Source: Rhynchopus sp. YZ270_cl-10
Lineage: Eukaryota; Euglenozoa; Diplonemea; Diplonemida; Diplonemidae
Direction of reading: 5' to 3'
Assembly: GCA_964035575.1 (NCBI GenBank)
Contig: OZ037848.1
Location: 124,001 to 188,000, forward strand
DNA: 64,000 bases
In this document: piece by piece, positions 23,919-37,040 of the stretch
How the letters are laid out: the number at the start of each line of letters is the position of its first letter
Position numbering within the stretch: position 1 is the stretch's first letter
Program-made: the position numbers and the translations under genes
Notes under the pieces: generated by a model
Told to the model about the DNA's origin: nothing
Databases searched by the model: none
The model's input: the letters and a program-made list of their open reading frames with translations, nothing else

Positions 23919-26900
23919 CTAAGAAAACCTATGTGGGCTGGTGTAGACCACACGCTTTAAGTCGTCCTGCGCACTCTGCAGCTGGTAGACCGAGGAGTCG
24001 AGCTTGTCCAACTGTTCATGTATGCGCTCAAGCGTGGCCGCAGTCGTGACGACTTGGTCCTTTACGCTGAAGACGTTTTCGTTCACTTCGGCAAGGTTGA
24101 TTTGGATGCGCTGCTGGGATTTGAGCAGACGCTGCACGGCCTCCTTGCGCATAAGCCTCTTCGGAAACTCAGGCGCCAACCAATGCAGGTCTGCTGTGTG
24201 GTCGAACACGGGCTGCTCCTCCCGCAGGAAGATGCGCTTGAAGCACTTCAAGGCCTTGCTCAGCACGACCATGGCCTTGCTCTTGCTGCTCCCCCTCGGA
24301 TGCCGCAGCCCTGTCAGCTTGTATTGGTATTCATCAATGATCTGCCACGACCACCTCTCAACAGACTTCTTCAGGTTTTCCTCATAAATGTTCCCGACCA
24401 CTGCAATGAAAACATTGATCAAAATCAAGTTCGCGAGAAACAGACACAACAAAAAGAGAAACGGGCCGATCAACCAGGAGCTCTGAAAAGCGGAGTAATT
24501 CCACTGTCCAAAAACGATTTCCATAAAGGCGATAAAGGTGCTCCCAAAGGTGGTGAACTCAACAGAAGACTCCGACAGCAAGACGTGAATCCCCATCATC
24601 AACGCCAACGCGATCACCATGAAGACAACGAAGAAAATCAGCACCTTTGAATCACCAATGGTGGTCGTGATTGCTGTTGCGACAGGGCCCAGCTTTGGCA
24701 GAATCATAATGTGTTTGAGCAGCTTCACAAAGTACAGCACCAAAACACATGCCCATAGCTCCTTTTCCGCAACAGAGAGCGCTGCAACGGGCCAGAGGTC
24801 GAAAAATTCGCGGGTAGTGGTGCTTGCTGGAACCATCTCCTGTGGGGTGAACGTAAGCAGCTCTGATATGAACAAAACTCGGGTGCCAGCAACGAGCCAG
24901 AACATAACGACGCACATAAGGTCTACTAGGTTCCACTCCCGCCAGAAGTAGTGCGACAAACCGTACCAAACGTAGGCAAGAATGTTGAAGAGCATTTTGA
25001 TGGCCTTTTCGAAGAGGTTCTTTTTTCGTGTCTCCACCTCTTTTGGCTTGTCTGTCAGCTGGCCGAGCTTTTTGCGGTAGCGTTCAGCGGTCTTTGCTGC
25101 TTCCATGTCTTTGGACTCTTTTAGCTTTCTTTTTCCTTCGTCACGGTAGATTTGTTTGACGTATTTCCATGAGATCCACATATCGTGAAGCTCGTCGTAT
25201 GTGAGGAAGGCGACGGAGACGAGAAGGCCGCACTCCAGGAAGAAGATGAGCGAGTCGCCTATGTTGTCGCAGTGCAGCTGTGCTGTGTTTGGGAACAGCG
25301 GAATGCAGGCCTCGAGGTTGACGTTCGTCAGACGATAGGAGGCAACGGTGCCACCGTACTCCGGAAACTCAAACAGCACCTTCGACACAATGAAGTTGTG
25401 CACGTTAGGGTTGTACAATGTAAACTCCACAAACACAGCCCTGGTCTGCAGGTCCACCCAATTGCCATCTCTCATTGCATCTATTTCTGCCAATACTTCG
25501 TCCTTAGAGGTCGGGTCCAGATCTTTCACAAATCCCGAGTTTGGGTATTCCCTGTGCATAGGGGACTTCCATGTGTAGAGGGAAGGGTTGTCGGACTGCG
25601 ATTGGTAGGTGGAGTTCCAGTGTTCCCCAGTGACCAGTTCGTGTTCTTGGGACCAGCCGCCGTAGCAGCCGGAGATGTAGTCGCTGACCCATTCAGGGCG
25701 GGAGCAGGTCTGGTTGCGGACGCGGAGTTGCCTGAGGCGGACGAGGCCGACGACGTGGAGAATTCCGAATAAGAAGTTGGATGGTTCATCATCGCCTGCG
25801 CCGCTCACATCTTCGAAGAAGAGCTGCGACAGCGGGCCACGAAGAAACGAAAACATATCATTCGCGTCGCCCACCTGCGCCAGCGTCTTGAAGAACTTCG
25901 CATCCTCATATAAAAACTCCTGCTCCATCACCTCCCCGCGCACTGCAGCGGTCTTCCAATAGCCGTCACTGCGGAACAGATTTGTCTTGTTGTTGACCAC
26001 CATGCACAGAACGCCGAGGAACAGCATGTAAAAGAGGGCACCTAGGAGAAACGATTTGGTGGCCTCGAGGGACAACTTGCGTTGTATGCGTGGGTCTTTT
26101 GTCATGAGAGAGATTTGGTCACGCAGGATGTCGGCGTCGCGCTCCCACTCTCGGATTAAGTTGTGCTGATGGAACTCTGCCTCCTTGTGTGTGTGGTGCA
26201 GGAGCGAGGCGATGCAGATGTCGTGGGGGTCCAAGCCTCCGGAGGCCTTTCTGTTCTTCCAGTAGGGGCGTGCGCCAGCTTCGAGGAGCGTTTCTGTGCA
26301 GATGGGGTGGCAGAGAGAGGCGGCCACGTGGAGAGGGGAGTTGCCTTCGGAATCGAGGGCGTGGACGCCAATGGATCCGTCGTGCTTTTCGTTGAGGTGC
26401 TGCAGAAGAACGTTCAGGCATTCAAGGGACCCAGCATAGCAACCGTAGTGAAGCGCAGTGCGTTCGAGCTGGTGGGTGCGGTAGGAGGTGCTGGATTTGC
26501 CGTAGATCGAGTCTGGCAGTTCGTGGATGACGCGTTCGAGGAGTCGCTTTTGGTCGCGTACTGCGGCCCAGTGTGCGAGGTTGAGGCCAACGTCTTCTTC
26601 GCGCCAGTTGACCTTTCCCAACATAGTTTCGTCAGAGTTGCAGTAATCGTTTGAAACGGTAAACCCACGGCGGTACTGCAAATGAATGCCCCCAAGCCAC
26701 TCTGGTTCTAGAAACCCTGCAACCAGTTCGATTTGTTCACCCCATTTTAAGAGAGTTGCGGTCACGTATGGCGCGAACTTCAAAGCCAACAGCAACGTCG
26801 TGCCACTGTACTCAGGGAGAACCGCTTCGTTGATCCCGGTACGATCCCAGGTACGCGACAACAGCAGCTTATGGTACTGATTGCGGTTCGGCGAAAACTC

Positions 26901-29900
26901 CGACCCATCACTTTTATCGATGATCCCAGGCACTTCGAGGTACTGTTTGCAGCCACGTGGTGGTGGGTTGCCTGCGACTGTGATAGAGCGTTCTACAAAC
27001 CCACACGAGATGAGCTGCTTTGCGATTGTGATGGACCGCGCCACTCTCGGACCAAGCGACGCAGTATCACTCTCCACTGACGTATCCACATACGTGATCA
27101 GCTTTTTGCGGTCCGTCAAAAGCCGCACCTCAGACATCTCTTCAATCAACCGAGAAGGATGAAAGAAAGCATCCGCCTCCTCCCCTTCATCTGTCACCCT
27201 CGCATGGATCGAGCCCCGATGAAGGCTTTTTCTCCAAGAAGAAAATTTGATCGCAGCGCCGACAGACATACCCAAATCACGAATGTGCCCTGCCGAGACA
27301 TCGTGCGCAAAGTTTTTGAGTTGGTAGGGCTGCTGATGGCGGGGAACACCGAAGCTGATTTGCCCGTCTCCTCCCATATTTTTTGCGCCAGATTCAAGCA
27401 CGTTGTCGTCATGATCTACAACACCTACCTGGATGATGGCTGCGTGGAGAGGAAGAAGGTCTTCGTTGTCACGCTGCAAACATCCCCAAAGATCAACAAA
27501 ATGCTCGAACTCCAACCTCTCTGTCTCATAGTGCAACATCCTCTTAAGCAACCCACCCTGCGTCTTCTGCAGACCAATCATGCACTTCACAACCTCATCC
27601 AATTGAAGATGAATCGCCAACCGAAGTGGCGAAATACCATGACACCTCCTCTTCACCCAACGCATGAAGTAGCACGGATCGCGGGAGTTGAGAAACTGTA
27701 TCGTCTTTGTTGTGACAAGCAGAACCGATTGGTAGGCCTCGATTTTGCGTTGTCGCACCGTCTCTTTGCGCCGTTCTGCGACTATAGACGAAAGCTGCTG
27801 GGCATCGTGGTTGACAAATGAAATGGGTTCGGGCTCTTCCGCCTCAATCTTGCGTGCATGCAACACCTTCAGAAGATAGTGCAAAGGGTACTTCCTGAGA
27901 GCTTCCGTCACCACAAACGGTACTCCTTCCAAGCAGAAGTACTGCAAAGGTGTCAACCCCAACTCAGCACCTCCCGGCGCCAAAGGCAGAACCCCATCCT
28001 CAAAAAACTTCGACTGCCGAAACGACCGAGACCTCTGCGTCTTGGGGACCGGTCTCTCGTTTTGTGCCTCTTCCATGTCTTCTTCATCCCCAGGGGAAAA
28101 TGTAGAAGCAGTCAAAAAAATCTCGCCAACATGTTTGTTGTCCTTCCCAAAATCGATGACCTCGCAGGTCAAACCCCTAAGCAGCTTTGTTCGAATGAAA
28201 TCCCGCAAAACGACCTCCTGGTTTTCTTCGTTTTCGTCAACAAAATTTAGATTTGAGAAACAAAGGCTTTTCACTGCTTTGTGGCGTTTGACGTATTCGA
28301 GAAGCCCTCTGGTGTGTTCGAAGGTGAAATACGACTTTCCTGAGGCAGCAAATTTTGAAAGGTCTACCTGAACTCCGCGTCCTTTAGTAGAAAGAAAGTC
28401 GAGCGCTTCATTTGCTAGGTCCACGTGGCCACGACGGCGTGAAGACATCAAATTGAGAAGAACATCAAAGCGCTGATTCACCGAGAAGAATTGACTGTAG
28501 TTGTCCTTCGTCAGATCCCCATAGAGCTGTTTCAACCGCCGCAGCTCTGCCCAGGCTTTGTCTTGAACTTCTTGTTTCTGCGCAAAAAGCGAGACTGCAT
28601 GAAACTCATCGTCGCTCCCATTGCACACATCCTCTAACGTATGCCAGCGCACTCCACTTTGCTCAAGCGCTTCAATGGAAAGACCTAAAAAGTGTTTAAT
28701 GTCTTCTTCATTAACCAGAGTGATAAGATCGCTTTCTGCCTTGGCCAAATTCGCTTCGCTGTTGCGTTTGATGCTGTCCGAGAAGTCTGTTAACAGCTTA
28801 ATAGAGTCTTCTGCTTCGTTGTATTCTACCCGTGGTGTATGGTCCCGAGAAGTGCATGTCACAAATTTGAGATCCATCGAAAAATTTCCGGCCAAAAGAG
28901 AAGACAACGGACGCACCTCATTCGCTTCTTCGCCCAGCTTAGGGGTCACCTCAATCTCCCCAAACTCCCTCGAAGTGAATCGAAGGAGGGATAAATTCGA
29001 AAAAACTCCGTTGCGAATTCCGATCCACTTTTCCATCATTTTTTCGTCCGGGCGTTGCAGGGTGACGCCGGTTAGGTCCAACTCTCTGAGGGGCTGCACC
29101 GGACGTCCACTCGACATGAGGACCTGGTAACGCATATACATCATCAGCGCTTCGGAGAAGATGCCCGACGTGGTCGACGACGGCGGTGTTGTGTTGCGAT
29201 AATCCTCTCTCTCCGACACAAACGTACGACAAGAAAACAAAATGAACGACGCCTCTTCTTGAGTCCGCGCCAAATTCGCAAAAAAATTGTCATATGTCAC
29301 ACAAGCGAGGGGAGCCGACACCACCGACTGCACTTGATGAATTTGAGTAAAAACCCTTTGGTCTCCACGGGGCACATCAGACAACCGGGAGAGCGGCACC
29401 CACCCTCCTTCTATATTAAACTCCACCGCTTCTTCGTCGATCAAGCTGGTTACCCATTTTTTGAGATCAAAACGTTCGAGACAGGAGACATAGTAGAAGG
29501 CGTACCACAGCACCGCATTATTGTCGTTAATCACCAAGGTCCCATCCTCCCCAGGACCACCCGAGCCAGGTACATAAGACGGATCATAACAGTACAACAG
29601 ACCTCTCTTCGCTACTACCCGCTTCTCCTTTTTGATGCGGAACTTCAGCTCATCCGACACCGACTCCAAACGCTGCACCTGAACATGAACACCGTGCTGC
29701 GTCTCAATGAAGTCCATCCGGATTGCTAGCCCATCGTACTCTAACATTTCGTGGCATTCATTCTGCAGCAACTCTACCTCCTGAAACGGAAGCTGCAACA
29801 ACGGGGTCGGAGCTGCAGGCAGGTCCTGAAGGGATTGCAAACCCTCAAGGGGGTTCGCCTTTGAAGACTTCCTTCTAGGACCCACCCCGCCAGACCCTCT

Positions 29901-32900
29901 ACTACTCTGCCTGGAGCAGGGCATGCTACCATACGCAGGGAACGTCCCTACCGCGCTCTCAAGGGCACGGCTCAACGCAAGCATGACCTCGTGAGAGGCA
30001 GCAGAGGCTCGTGCCGGTTCGCCGTCCATCTCTCTGACCCACCTTTGGTGTAGTGGAACGACAAGCTTTCTTCTCGATAAAGGGGTAGGCGCAGCGATAG
30101 CTGTGGTGTACAGAGTCTCCAAGCCAGTCGGGCTGACAACAGAGATTGGAAAGTCCGCTGCAACAGCAGGGTCCTCGCATGCCATAAAATGCTTCGGGGG
30201 GAGCTTCAGGATGAGCCGAAAGAGCGCTTCCAGGGGTTCGAGGAAGGTTCCGTCAAAGAGCTGCGCGCTGCCTTCTGGGGTGCTGATGCGTTTGTGAAAA
30301 ATGCTGTTTGGGACGGGGACGCCAAATTGAAGCATATTGTTGAGCAGGGCGACGTAGTACTCTTCTTTATCGTATTTAGGTCGATGAGAGGTGCGGAGAG
30401 TGGCAGAGGAGGCAAGCTCAGGGAGGTTGATGTGGGAGTGCGAAGCCTGCAGTGCACCTGGACGGTTCAGAGGAAGCTTTGCCATTGCAAGCTCGAATCC
30501 GTCAGAACAATTATTTTCAAGATCCGCCGCTTGAGCCGCGGTTAAATGCTTTCGGGTAGCACGAAACTGCTGTAAAATCCATTTCACCACAGTCACCGCA
30601 CCACCATCGCACGCAACCTCCAATGCAGTACGTGGCACATCATCTAACGGCTGTGACCGCATCAACAACACCTCCGCCAACCCAGCGTTCAAAGCAGACG
30701 GGCTTCGTGCCTCCCCCACCAAACCTGGCCCAATACTTCCATTGACCGACCCCATGCTTGGGTTCGGGAACAGAGCTACTGGGGGTTCCCGAGGAAAATT
30801 CATTCTGGTATCATTCGCGGTGAAGTACGCAAGCAGCTCGAGACCATGGTCGTGCACACCTTCTCTACGAGCGATAAGGTGGAATATGGTCTCAAGGTTA
30901 GCAGATCGTGCATTCGGATCTGCGCCCTTCTGGAGAAGAAGCTGGCATATTTCAAAGAGATGCAGACTCGCTGCAAGCAAGAGAGGGGTAAGCGACGCCT
31001 TCTCCGGCTGCTCCAACGCAAAGGAAAGCAGTTTTGGCTCATCCGAGAAATGGTCCAAAATTTTTGCAACCAACTCAACCTTTCCACTCGCCACCGCTGC
31101 ATGCAAAGGGGTTTCCTGCTGCGCAATCGTCGGCGGCTGCGTCAAATGAATATACCCCGCCTCAGGGAACTCCACCCTCACCTGCCCCTCAATCACCTCC
31201 ACCACCCCTACCTCTTGTCCGTGCTCTAATACACTCTTTTTCGCCCCTCCTCCATCGCTATCAAGATGCACCTCAGCCCCAGCATGCGCAATGACAAACC
31301 AAAGGTCTTCTCCACCTATGTTGGTCTCATTGATGTTCACGATATCCATTCTGCGTGCGAAGCTGAGTAAATGCTCTGCAGTGAGAAGAGAATTTTCGAG
31401 CGATGTGGCAGAATTTTGGATGGACGCAACTAACGGGGTAGGCCCTCTTGAGTTATGCCTTTGCGAGAACCAAGCTTGGGCTTCAGGTTTCGTCAAATTA
31501 TCGGTTCCTTGAGCGAGAAGAAGCGCTACAACACCATGATGCCCATGCTGCGCCGCAATAAGCAGAGGCGATGCATCACCAAAGTCCCTATGTCTCCAAT
31601 GATCGGGAGCAAGCTGACGATTTGGGGGAACCTTTTTGTCCATAAGAAACCTTGTAATTTCAACGTCGTCGCTTTCCGCTGCAAGAAGCAGAGATAACGT
31701 CCAATCGACGGTTTGATAAGCTCGAGGCTGCACCCTAGCACCAAACTCCGAGAGAATGTCAGAATGCCCCGCCTCAGCAGCCACCACCAACGCATTCATG
31801 ATGTTCATCTCATTCCACCCGGTGTGGATGAACGAAAGGGAGGCCCCCTTTTTTGCCCATTTTCTTGACAAAATCATTTCCATCGCGCAGGAGTGGTTCT
31901 TCTGCGCGGCTTTCATGAGGGGGGTGTAGCCTTCGTCGGTTTCGCCGTAGAGAAGGTCATGCCATTGGTCGCCTGCTGCACGGAGAAGCGTTCCTAAGGC
32001 AACCTCAGAGCCACTTTCTGCAGCAAGGTGCACTGCAGAAACTCCAGTTACAGTGACAGCGTCGAGCGGAGCGCCGTACTCAAGGAGGACCTCAATGACA
32101 GCACCCAGCTTGGACCCCACCTGGCGGTGTCTGTCGCCATTGTCCTTTGCTGCGGATTTGAGGGCCCAGTGAAGGACAGTTTCATTGTCCGCAGCAAGGT
32201 GCTGGACGAGAGAGAGGTGGTCCTGAAGGAGCATGAGGGTATGCAGGTCAAGACGTACCGCAGCAATGTGCATGAGGGTGGCCCCGTCAGAGGCTCGGAT
32301 CATCTCAACCAGGCTAGTGATCTTTGTACGCTCAGCAAAGAAGAGGTCGACGATCTCAGCGCGGCGCGACTCTGTTGCGACCATAAGAGGCGTTGATCCA
32401 TTACAGTCCATCACCTGGGCAGTCTGCCAGCCTGAAGGTTGCCGTAGGAGAAGCGTCATACACTCAACCGCACCAGAGCGGGCCGCAGCATGAAGAGGTG
32501 TACTCAGGCGGTTGTTCTGTGATATTGTGTTAAAACCGCAAGGCAGAGATCTCTAATAACATACCTGTATCTGCGGGTCCGCACCGTGCTGCAGCAATAA
32601 TTTGACCATATCGGTATACCCCAGCTTCGAGGCAACGTGAAGCGCTGTGGACCCAGCCGCATCACCACGGTGCACTCCACAGCGGAGAACCTGTGTTTTT
32701 GTATATTTTTTCATCCCCCAGTTTTGAACCCAACCCACATACCGCCTCGACCACTGCAGGTGGATGTGCATGAGCCAATGTACGCAACGCACGCCGCACA
32801 CTCTCGATGTCATTCTGTATGGATGCAAGGTACAGCGGGCACAGCACCCTCTCCTGTATCCCTGCAACCGACCCCTTCACCTTCACATCCTTCGAGAACT

Positions 32901-34320
32901 GGTCGAACCCTATCGCTGAGAGGTATGAGATCTGCAGGGTCCCGCCCCTCACTGGAGACATCGTTTTCTTGCGGGACGACTCAGCACGCAGCTCCGCACG
33001 CACCTGCTCTAAGCTGATGTTCGTTAGCTGCGTGTATTGGATGCTAAGCGCACCCTTCCGCCGCTCCTCTGGTAGTTCGTATCGGAGTGGCCTCCTTCCT
33101 GTCGCAAGGAGCGCTGCCTTGCAGGTATCGTGCATGAATTTCGCACGCATGCACTCTAACAGCTTCTCCGCAGGAATCATCATCCCGTCATACCCATTGA
33201 CAGTACGGTACTGTTCGACACTCAGGTATTCTGTTCCTCCGACTTCAAAACTGATTTGCGCGGCAGGGGAAAGCAAATGGTATTTCCCAGGCGCATCCCC
33301 GAAGGTAACGGCAGCAAGCGAGGTGGGGCTGCCGTCTCGTCGTGATGGGGAGCCTTGGGCGCCGCTGGACGCGCCTTTTCTCCTCACAACCAACAAATAC
33401 GTTGCCGCCTTCACCGGCTTGCGGATACGGTACTGCGCATGCCCTGTCGCCGCGTCGATCTCATGATCCATCTTCACCTCGACCCTCCCATTCTCTTCAG
33501 GGTCTTCATACCGCCCCGCCTGCCGCAACGGAGGCACCGGCCTGGTCGAACCCAACGGAGGGACATACAACACAGCCTCCCCTATGTTATCCCCTCTCAA
33601 GAACAGATGCGTCACACACATCCCCTCTGGCGAACATTTGGGGGTCGTCAAAAAAATTTGCATGCCAGTTTCATCATGTTGTACATGCCCTGGACGAGGA
33701 ATTGGGGTGGCACCACCTTTCTTTGCGTGAGGTGACAGAACACCAGAGTGATATGCTGGACTATCGGAGACACTGTAGAACGTTGGGGTATGCCCAAAGC
33801 GCAGCGCTTCTATCGTTAAACCTTGTTCATCTACCCCGAAGTACCCTGCAGTACCGCGTGGTGTCTCCATTCCACCTGCAGCCGCATCGTTCCTCCTCTG
33901 CAATTTGATTGGCCACTGCGTCGTTCCTCCATAATACGATTCATGCAAATCCTGCACTTTAATCCCTGGAGGCACGACCAAAGCACGCAACCCCAAAGGA
34001 AGCTCTTTGCACGAAGCATACGTCTTCTCTCCTTCCTCCCTTCGCGACACTTCATTCCGCTTTAGTGCACAGTACGGCGAAACCGGGGCTTGGCTAAACG
34101 AATGCTGTTTTGTGCTTCGCTGCATGTCATGAAAAGATCTGGTCCGTGGTCGTGGGCCGACATGAGGGGAAAGGGTTAGCGCTTCCATCTCGTGTCTTCC
34201 TTTCAAAGTTTGACTCAACGAAACACCACCACCACCAGGTGCCAATGTGACTGTCGAAAAGGAGCGGGTGCGAGGCATCGGGACGTCCCCCAAAGGGGAC
34301 CCATGGCGGGAGGACTGCAT
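23919..34320 (-). CDS. Ankyrin-repeat polycystin (TRPP/PKD2-like) ion channel, giant protein
   Basis: Spliced CDS: complement of 23919-32516, 32565-32690 and 32743-34320, about 3,433 residues. The two introns (48 and 52 nt, GTATGT donors, CAG acceptors) interrupt ankyrin repeats that become continuous when joined. N-terminus about 1-500 is of unknown fold. Ankyrin-type repeats run from about 535 to 1,110 (TPLHAAARSG, TPLMKAAQK, SPLLIAAQHG), a long unrecognised region follows, and a second ankyrin group lies at about 2,585-2,680. Then comes a channel: TM1 near 2,720; a large extracellular loop to about 2,985 with polycystin hallmarks (VRLRQLRVRN, TRAVFVEFTLYNPN, then EFPEYGG); TM2 to TM6 at about 2,985-3,270 with a pore-like FGQWNYSAF segment and LINVFIAVVGNIYEE in S6; and a C-terminal coiled coil. 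Expected role: a non-selective or calcium-permeable cation channel, perhaps ciliary and mechanosensory. Ankyrins are typical of TRPA, TRPN and TRPC, not of polycystins. Confidence 0.9.
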
Positions 34321-34732
34321 CTATTTGGGGTGTTGATAGGAGTGGGAAACCTTTTTACGAGGTGCGCGTCATTTTGTGTGATGTGTGTGTTGAGGTTGTG
34401 TAGGTTTGTGCTGTTGGGAGGGGGGTTGTTACAGTACAATGGTGTATGTGGTTTGGAAGGAGATATGCAATTGCCATTAAAGCAAAACCCTAAGACTCAA
34501 AAGAAAAGCGAACCTAGAAGAATGTTTGAAGAAAAACGTGATCCGTGTGTCTGTGGAGCAAAATCGGGAAGTGTAGTGTGGGAGTGTTGGCACCATCTGA
34601 TGTGGTTGTTTTCGATGCACAAAACATCGCACAATACAACAAATACCCCATTGGCATGGGGTATGAAGAAGATTACCATAGCAACCGCCGCCTACTTCGC
34701 AAAGCAAACCTACTAGTAAAATTAGTGGTGTC

Positions 34733-34939
34733 ATGTATGCGATTGTCAACGAAAATCTATCTATTTTATACATTGGGATTAGCCATCTTACTTGTCTCGA
34801 CCGTATCAAAAAGCACTGGTCTAATCGTAATTGTACTAAAAAAACGAAATCCAAATTTGGAAAACATTTAGAGTCTAGGTTAGTTGACGTCACCGACATT
34901 TGGGTTCGGGAGGTTTTGAGAGGATTTGGGCGGATTTGA
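34733..34939 (+). other. Fragment resembling a GIY-YIG nuclease domain
   Basis: This is the only plus-strand reading frame in the window with recognisable protein character. It reads VMYAIVNEN, then LYIGIS, then RIKKHW, then FGKHLESR: the order and spacing of the GIY-YIG catalytic fold (paired motifs, then Arg and His). The remainder of a nuclease is not visible. GIY-YIG domains occur in homing endonucleases and as the endonuclease of Penelope-like retroelements, so a mobile-element remnant is likely. By-eye call on a short domain. Confidence 0.45.
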
Positions 34940-34944
34940 GAGGG

Positions 34945-35310
34945 TTAGGAAGGGTATGGCAGGGTAAGAGGGATGCACCTCTCCCCCATATATTTTTCCC
35001 CTTCATGTTTTTTCCAAAAATACATGGGATAAAAACGAATTTGTGGATAAACAGCAATTGTTAAGGTAATTGCTGAGCCATATGAAATGGTGACGATATA
35101 CAGACTATGGTCACAGCCATTCTGTGTAGGATCCTGCGCACTGCGCTGATGTAGCCGTGAACGGCATCGTAAGCCGGAGTTCCCACTGTAATTAAGAACC
35201 TTTTTTGCTTCTCGCCGACCTTCTAAAACCACGACGCACCGACACGAGGACTGCCCCAAATCTGGTATCACAACGCTTCCGCCCTTATCTGCCACAATTC
35301 CTCTTATGAA
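34945..35310 (-). other. Possible reverse-transcriptase-like fragment (ADKGG motif)
   Basis: A minus-strand frame contains ADKGGSVVIPD near its start, a string typical of the N-terminal reverse transcriptase region of Penelope-like and some non-LTR elements. The following sequence is not recognisable. Together with the neighbouring GIY-YIG-like piece on the other strand this suggests a decayed, rearranged retroelement. Weak evidence: one motif. Confidence 0.3.
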
Positions 35311-35614
35311 CGTAACAGCGCCTCGAGTTAATCATCAGATGTCCCATCAGAACCCCGAGAGAAAGAGGGTGGGGTGGTTGGGGGGAAGAAAACTCAAAGG
35401 ATGAGGAGTAAGCTTTTGTTTTGAGAATACAATTAAATTTTAGGGCGCGATTTTAAAAAACCAAAAAACGTAGAAAATGGAAATGAGCGCAGGCCCCCTT
35501 CTCTTTCGGGCAGGCACCAATATTTATTGGAACCCCGCAAACCCTCAAAAACGGGTATTTTTCTTTTTTCTCCTTCAAAAACGTGTAAGAAAGACCACAC
35601 GGCAGGCTACCGAC

Positions 35615-36933
35615 CTAGATCATGTGTTCCCTCTGGAGGGCTGCAAAGTGTTCTGCGAACTGTGCAGCGTCGTCGGTGGGGAGCTGCACACTACCATCAT
35701 CACCACCACCACTGTTGCTGCCGGCCATATTGGCAAATACACCCCCCACATCCTGAGCGGCAACGTCTGTGTCCACAGCACGACCCACCTCCTCCTCACC
35801 TTTCTGCGGTACTCCCGCAGATGTGGCCGCTGCCTCACTCTTCGGCATATCAGCAGCCCTGTTTGAATGGTTTAAGATATGGTAACATTGTTCGGTTAAG
35901 AGGGTCCGACCTAACATGAAAGATAAACCGCGACTGGGGAGGGGGGGAGGAAAGACATATACCCTGTTGTCTTCATCATTTTCTGCAGTTCTGTCAACTC
36001 ACTTTGCATCATCTTTGCACGCACCCCTTCTATGGGTGCCCCCTTTGATAGGGTCGAGAACCTGAACTGCAGTCCTGCCACCGCACCGCTGGCAAGCTCC
36101 ACCTCGACCTGTTCTGTCTTCTTCCGCCGTATCCCTGCTGCGGGCGTTGCTGCATTTGCACCGTTCTGCTTCTCTGCATCGGGCCCCTTACCATCAGTGT
36201 CGTCCACCTCCACTTCCACCTCATCTTCGTCCTCACTCTCAGGAAGCCCTGCAGACACTCTGCGGCGCAGGTCCTCCAGGAACCGCATACGTTCTATAGT
36301 GTCTGTGTGCGTTGCTGTGGTCGTTGTATCAGAGATTGCTTTTGCATTTGGTATGAAACTCGCGGATAACTCTGCGGTTGTTGTAGGTGTGCTATGCCGT
36401 GGTTGTATCTTCGCAACTGCAGGACAGTTAAATGCGTCGGAAAATTCGTCTTCAAAAGGGTCGGGTTGATCTGTGTATATTGCGTCATGGATCTCTGCGT
36501 ATCCCGCCTCCCATGGCGAGGCAGTGTGGTGTGTTTCTGTGCTGTCGATTTGGGGATTGCTTTCTGGTTTTGTTGGCTTTGTGCTGGTAGGTTTGATGGC
36601 ACCGCTGAGACGTTGCTCTGCTTGTATGAAAGCGGTGTCGTCGATTTCCCCTAGAGTGTCAAAGACGCTGTCGAAGAATGTGTTCATCGCAGTGCCGTTT
36701 GCGGTGTCGTTGTCCAGCACTGCTGTGTCGTCTGCCGTCATCGCGGCGTCCAAAGCAGCAACCAGAGCTGAGGGCTGTGCGGTGTCTCGCGTGGTGGAAG
36801 GGGTAGGCAGAACAGACCCCGCACCCTTATAAGTGAGTGGCACATCCACGCAGAACGGAGTAAGCACAACTTCAGGGTCGGCAGAGAGGCTTGCTGGAGG
36901 GGTTGTCGGAGGGGTGGCGAGGAGGGTAGGCAT
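35615..36933 (-). CDS. Acidic, Thr/Pro-rich protein of unknown function, two exons
   Basis: Spliced CDS: complement of 35615-35858 and 35963-36933, 404 residues. The intron is 104 nt with donor GTATAT and acceptor AACAG; joining keeps frame and reads KTTGAADMPK. The start is the ATG at 36931-36933 (MPTLLATPPTTPP); the frame is open a little further upstream without an ATG. The protein is Thr/Ala/Asp-rich and probably disordered, with an acidic run at about 245-260 (SEDEDEVEVEVDD) and a more ordered segment at about 285-325 (VEVELASGAVAGLQFRF, then TELQKMMKTTG). The C-terminal exon is acidic with a Gly/Ser patch. No signal peptide or membrane segment. I recognise no family. Confidence 0.75.
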
Positions 36934-37040
36934 TTTTGTGTGTTGTTCTGTGTTGGGCGTTTGTATTATCACACAGTGTCGTTATGTGAAGAAAATATGT
37001 ATTTTACAAAGCAATTTTATAAATCCGATCCAAAAAGAAA

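Larger units (their letters stand above)
34321..35614. other. Spacer with retroelement-like fragments and a G-rich tract
   Basis: Between the channel gene's 5' end and the stop of the acidic protein gene. It holds the GIY-YIG-like and ADKGG-type fragments listed separately. Around 34910-34975 the plus strand is G-rich with loosely repeated GGTTTTGAGAGG, GATTTGGGCG and GAGGGTTAGGAAGGG, vaguely telomere-like but degenerate. The sense strand just before the channel ATG reads CACCCCAAATAG. Confidence 0.5.
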
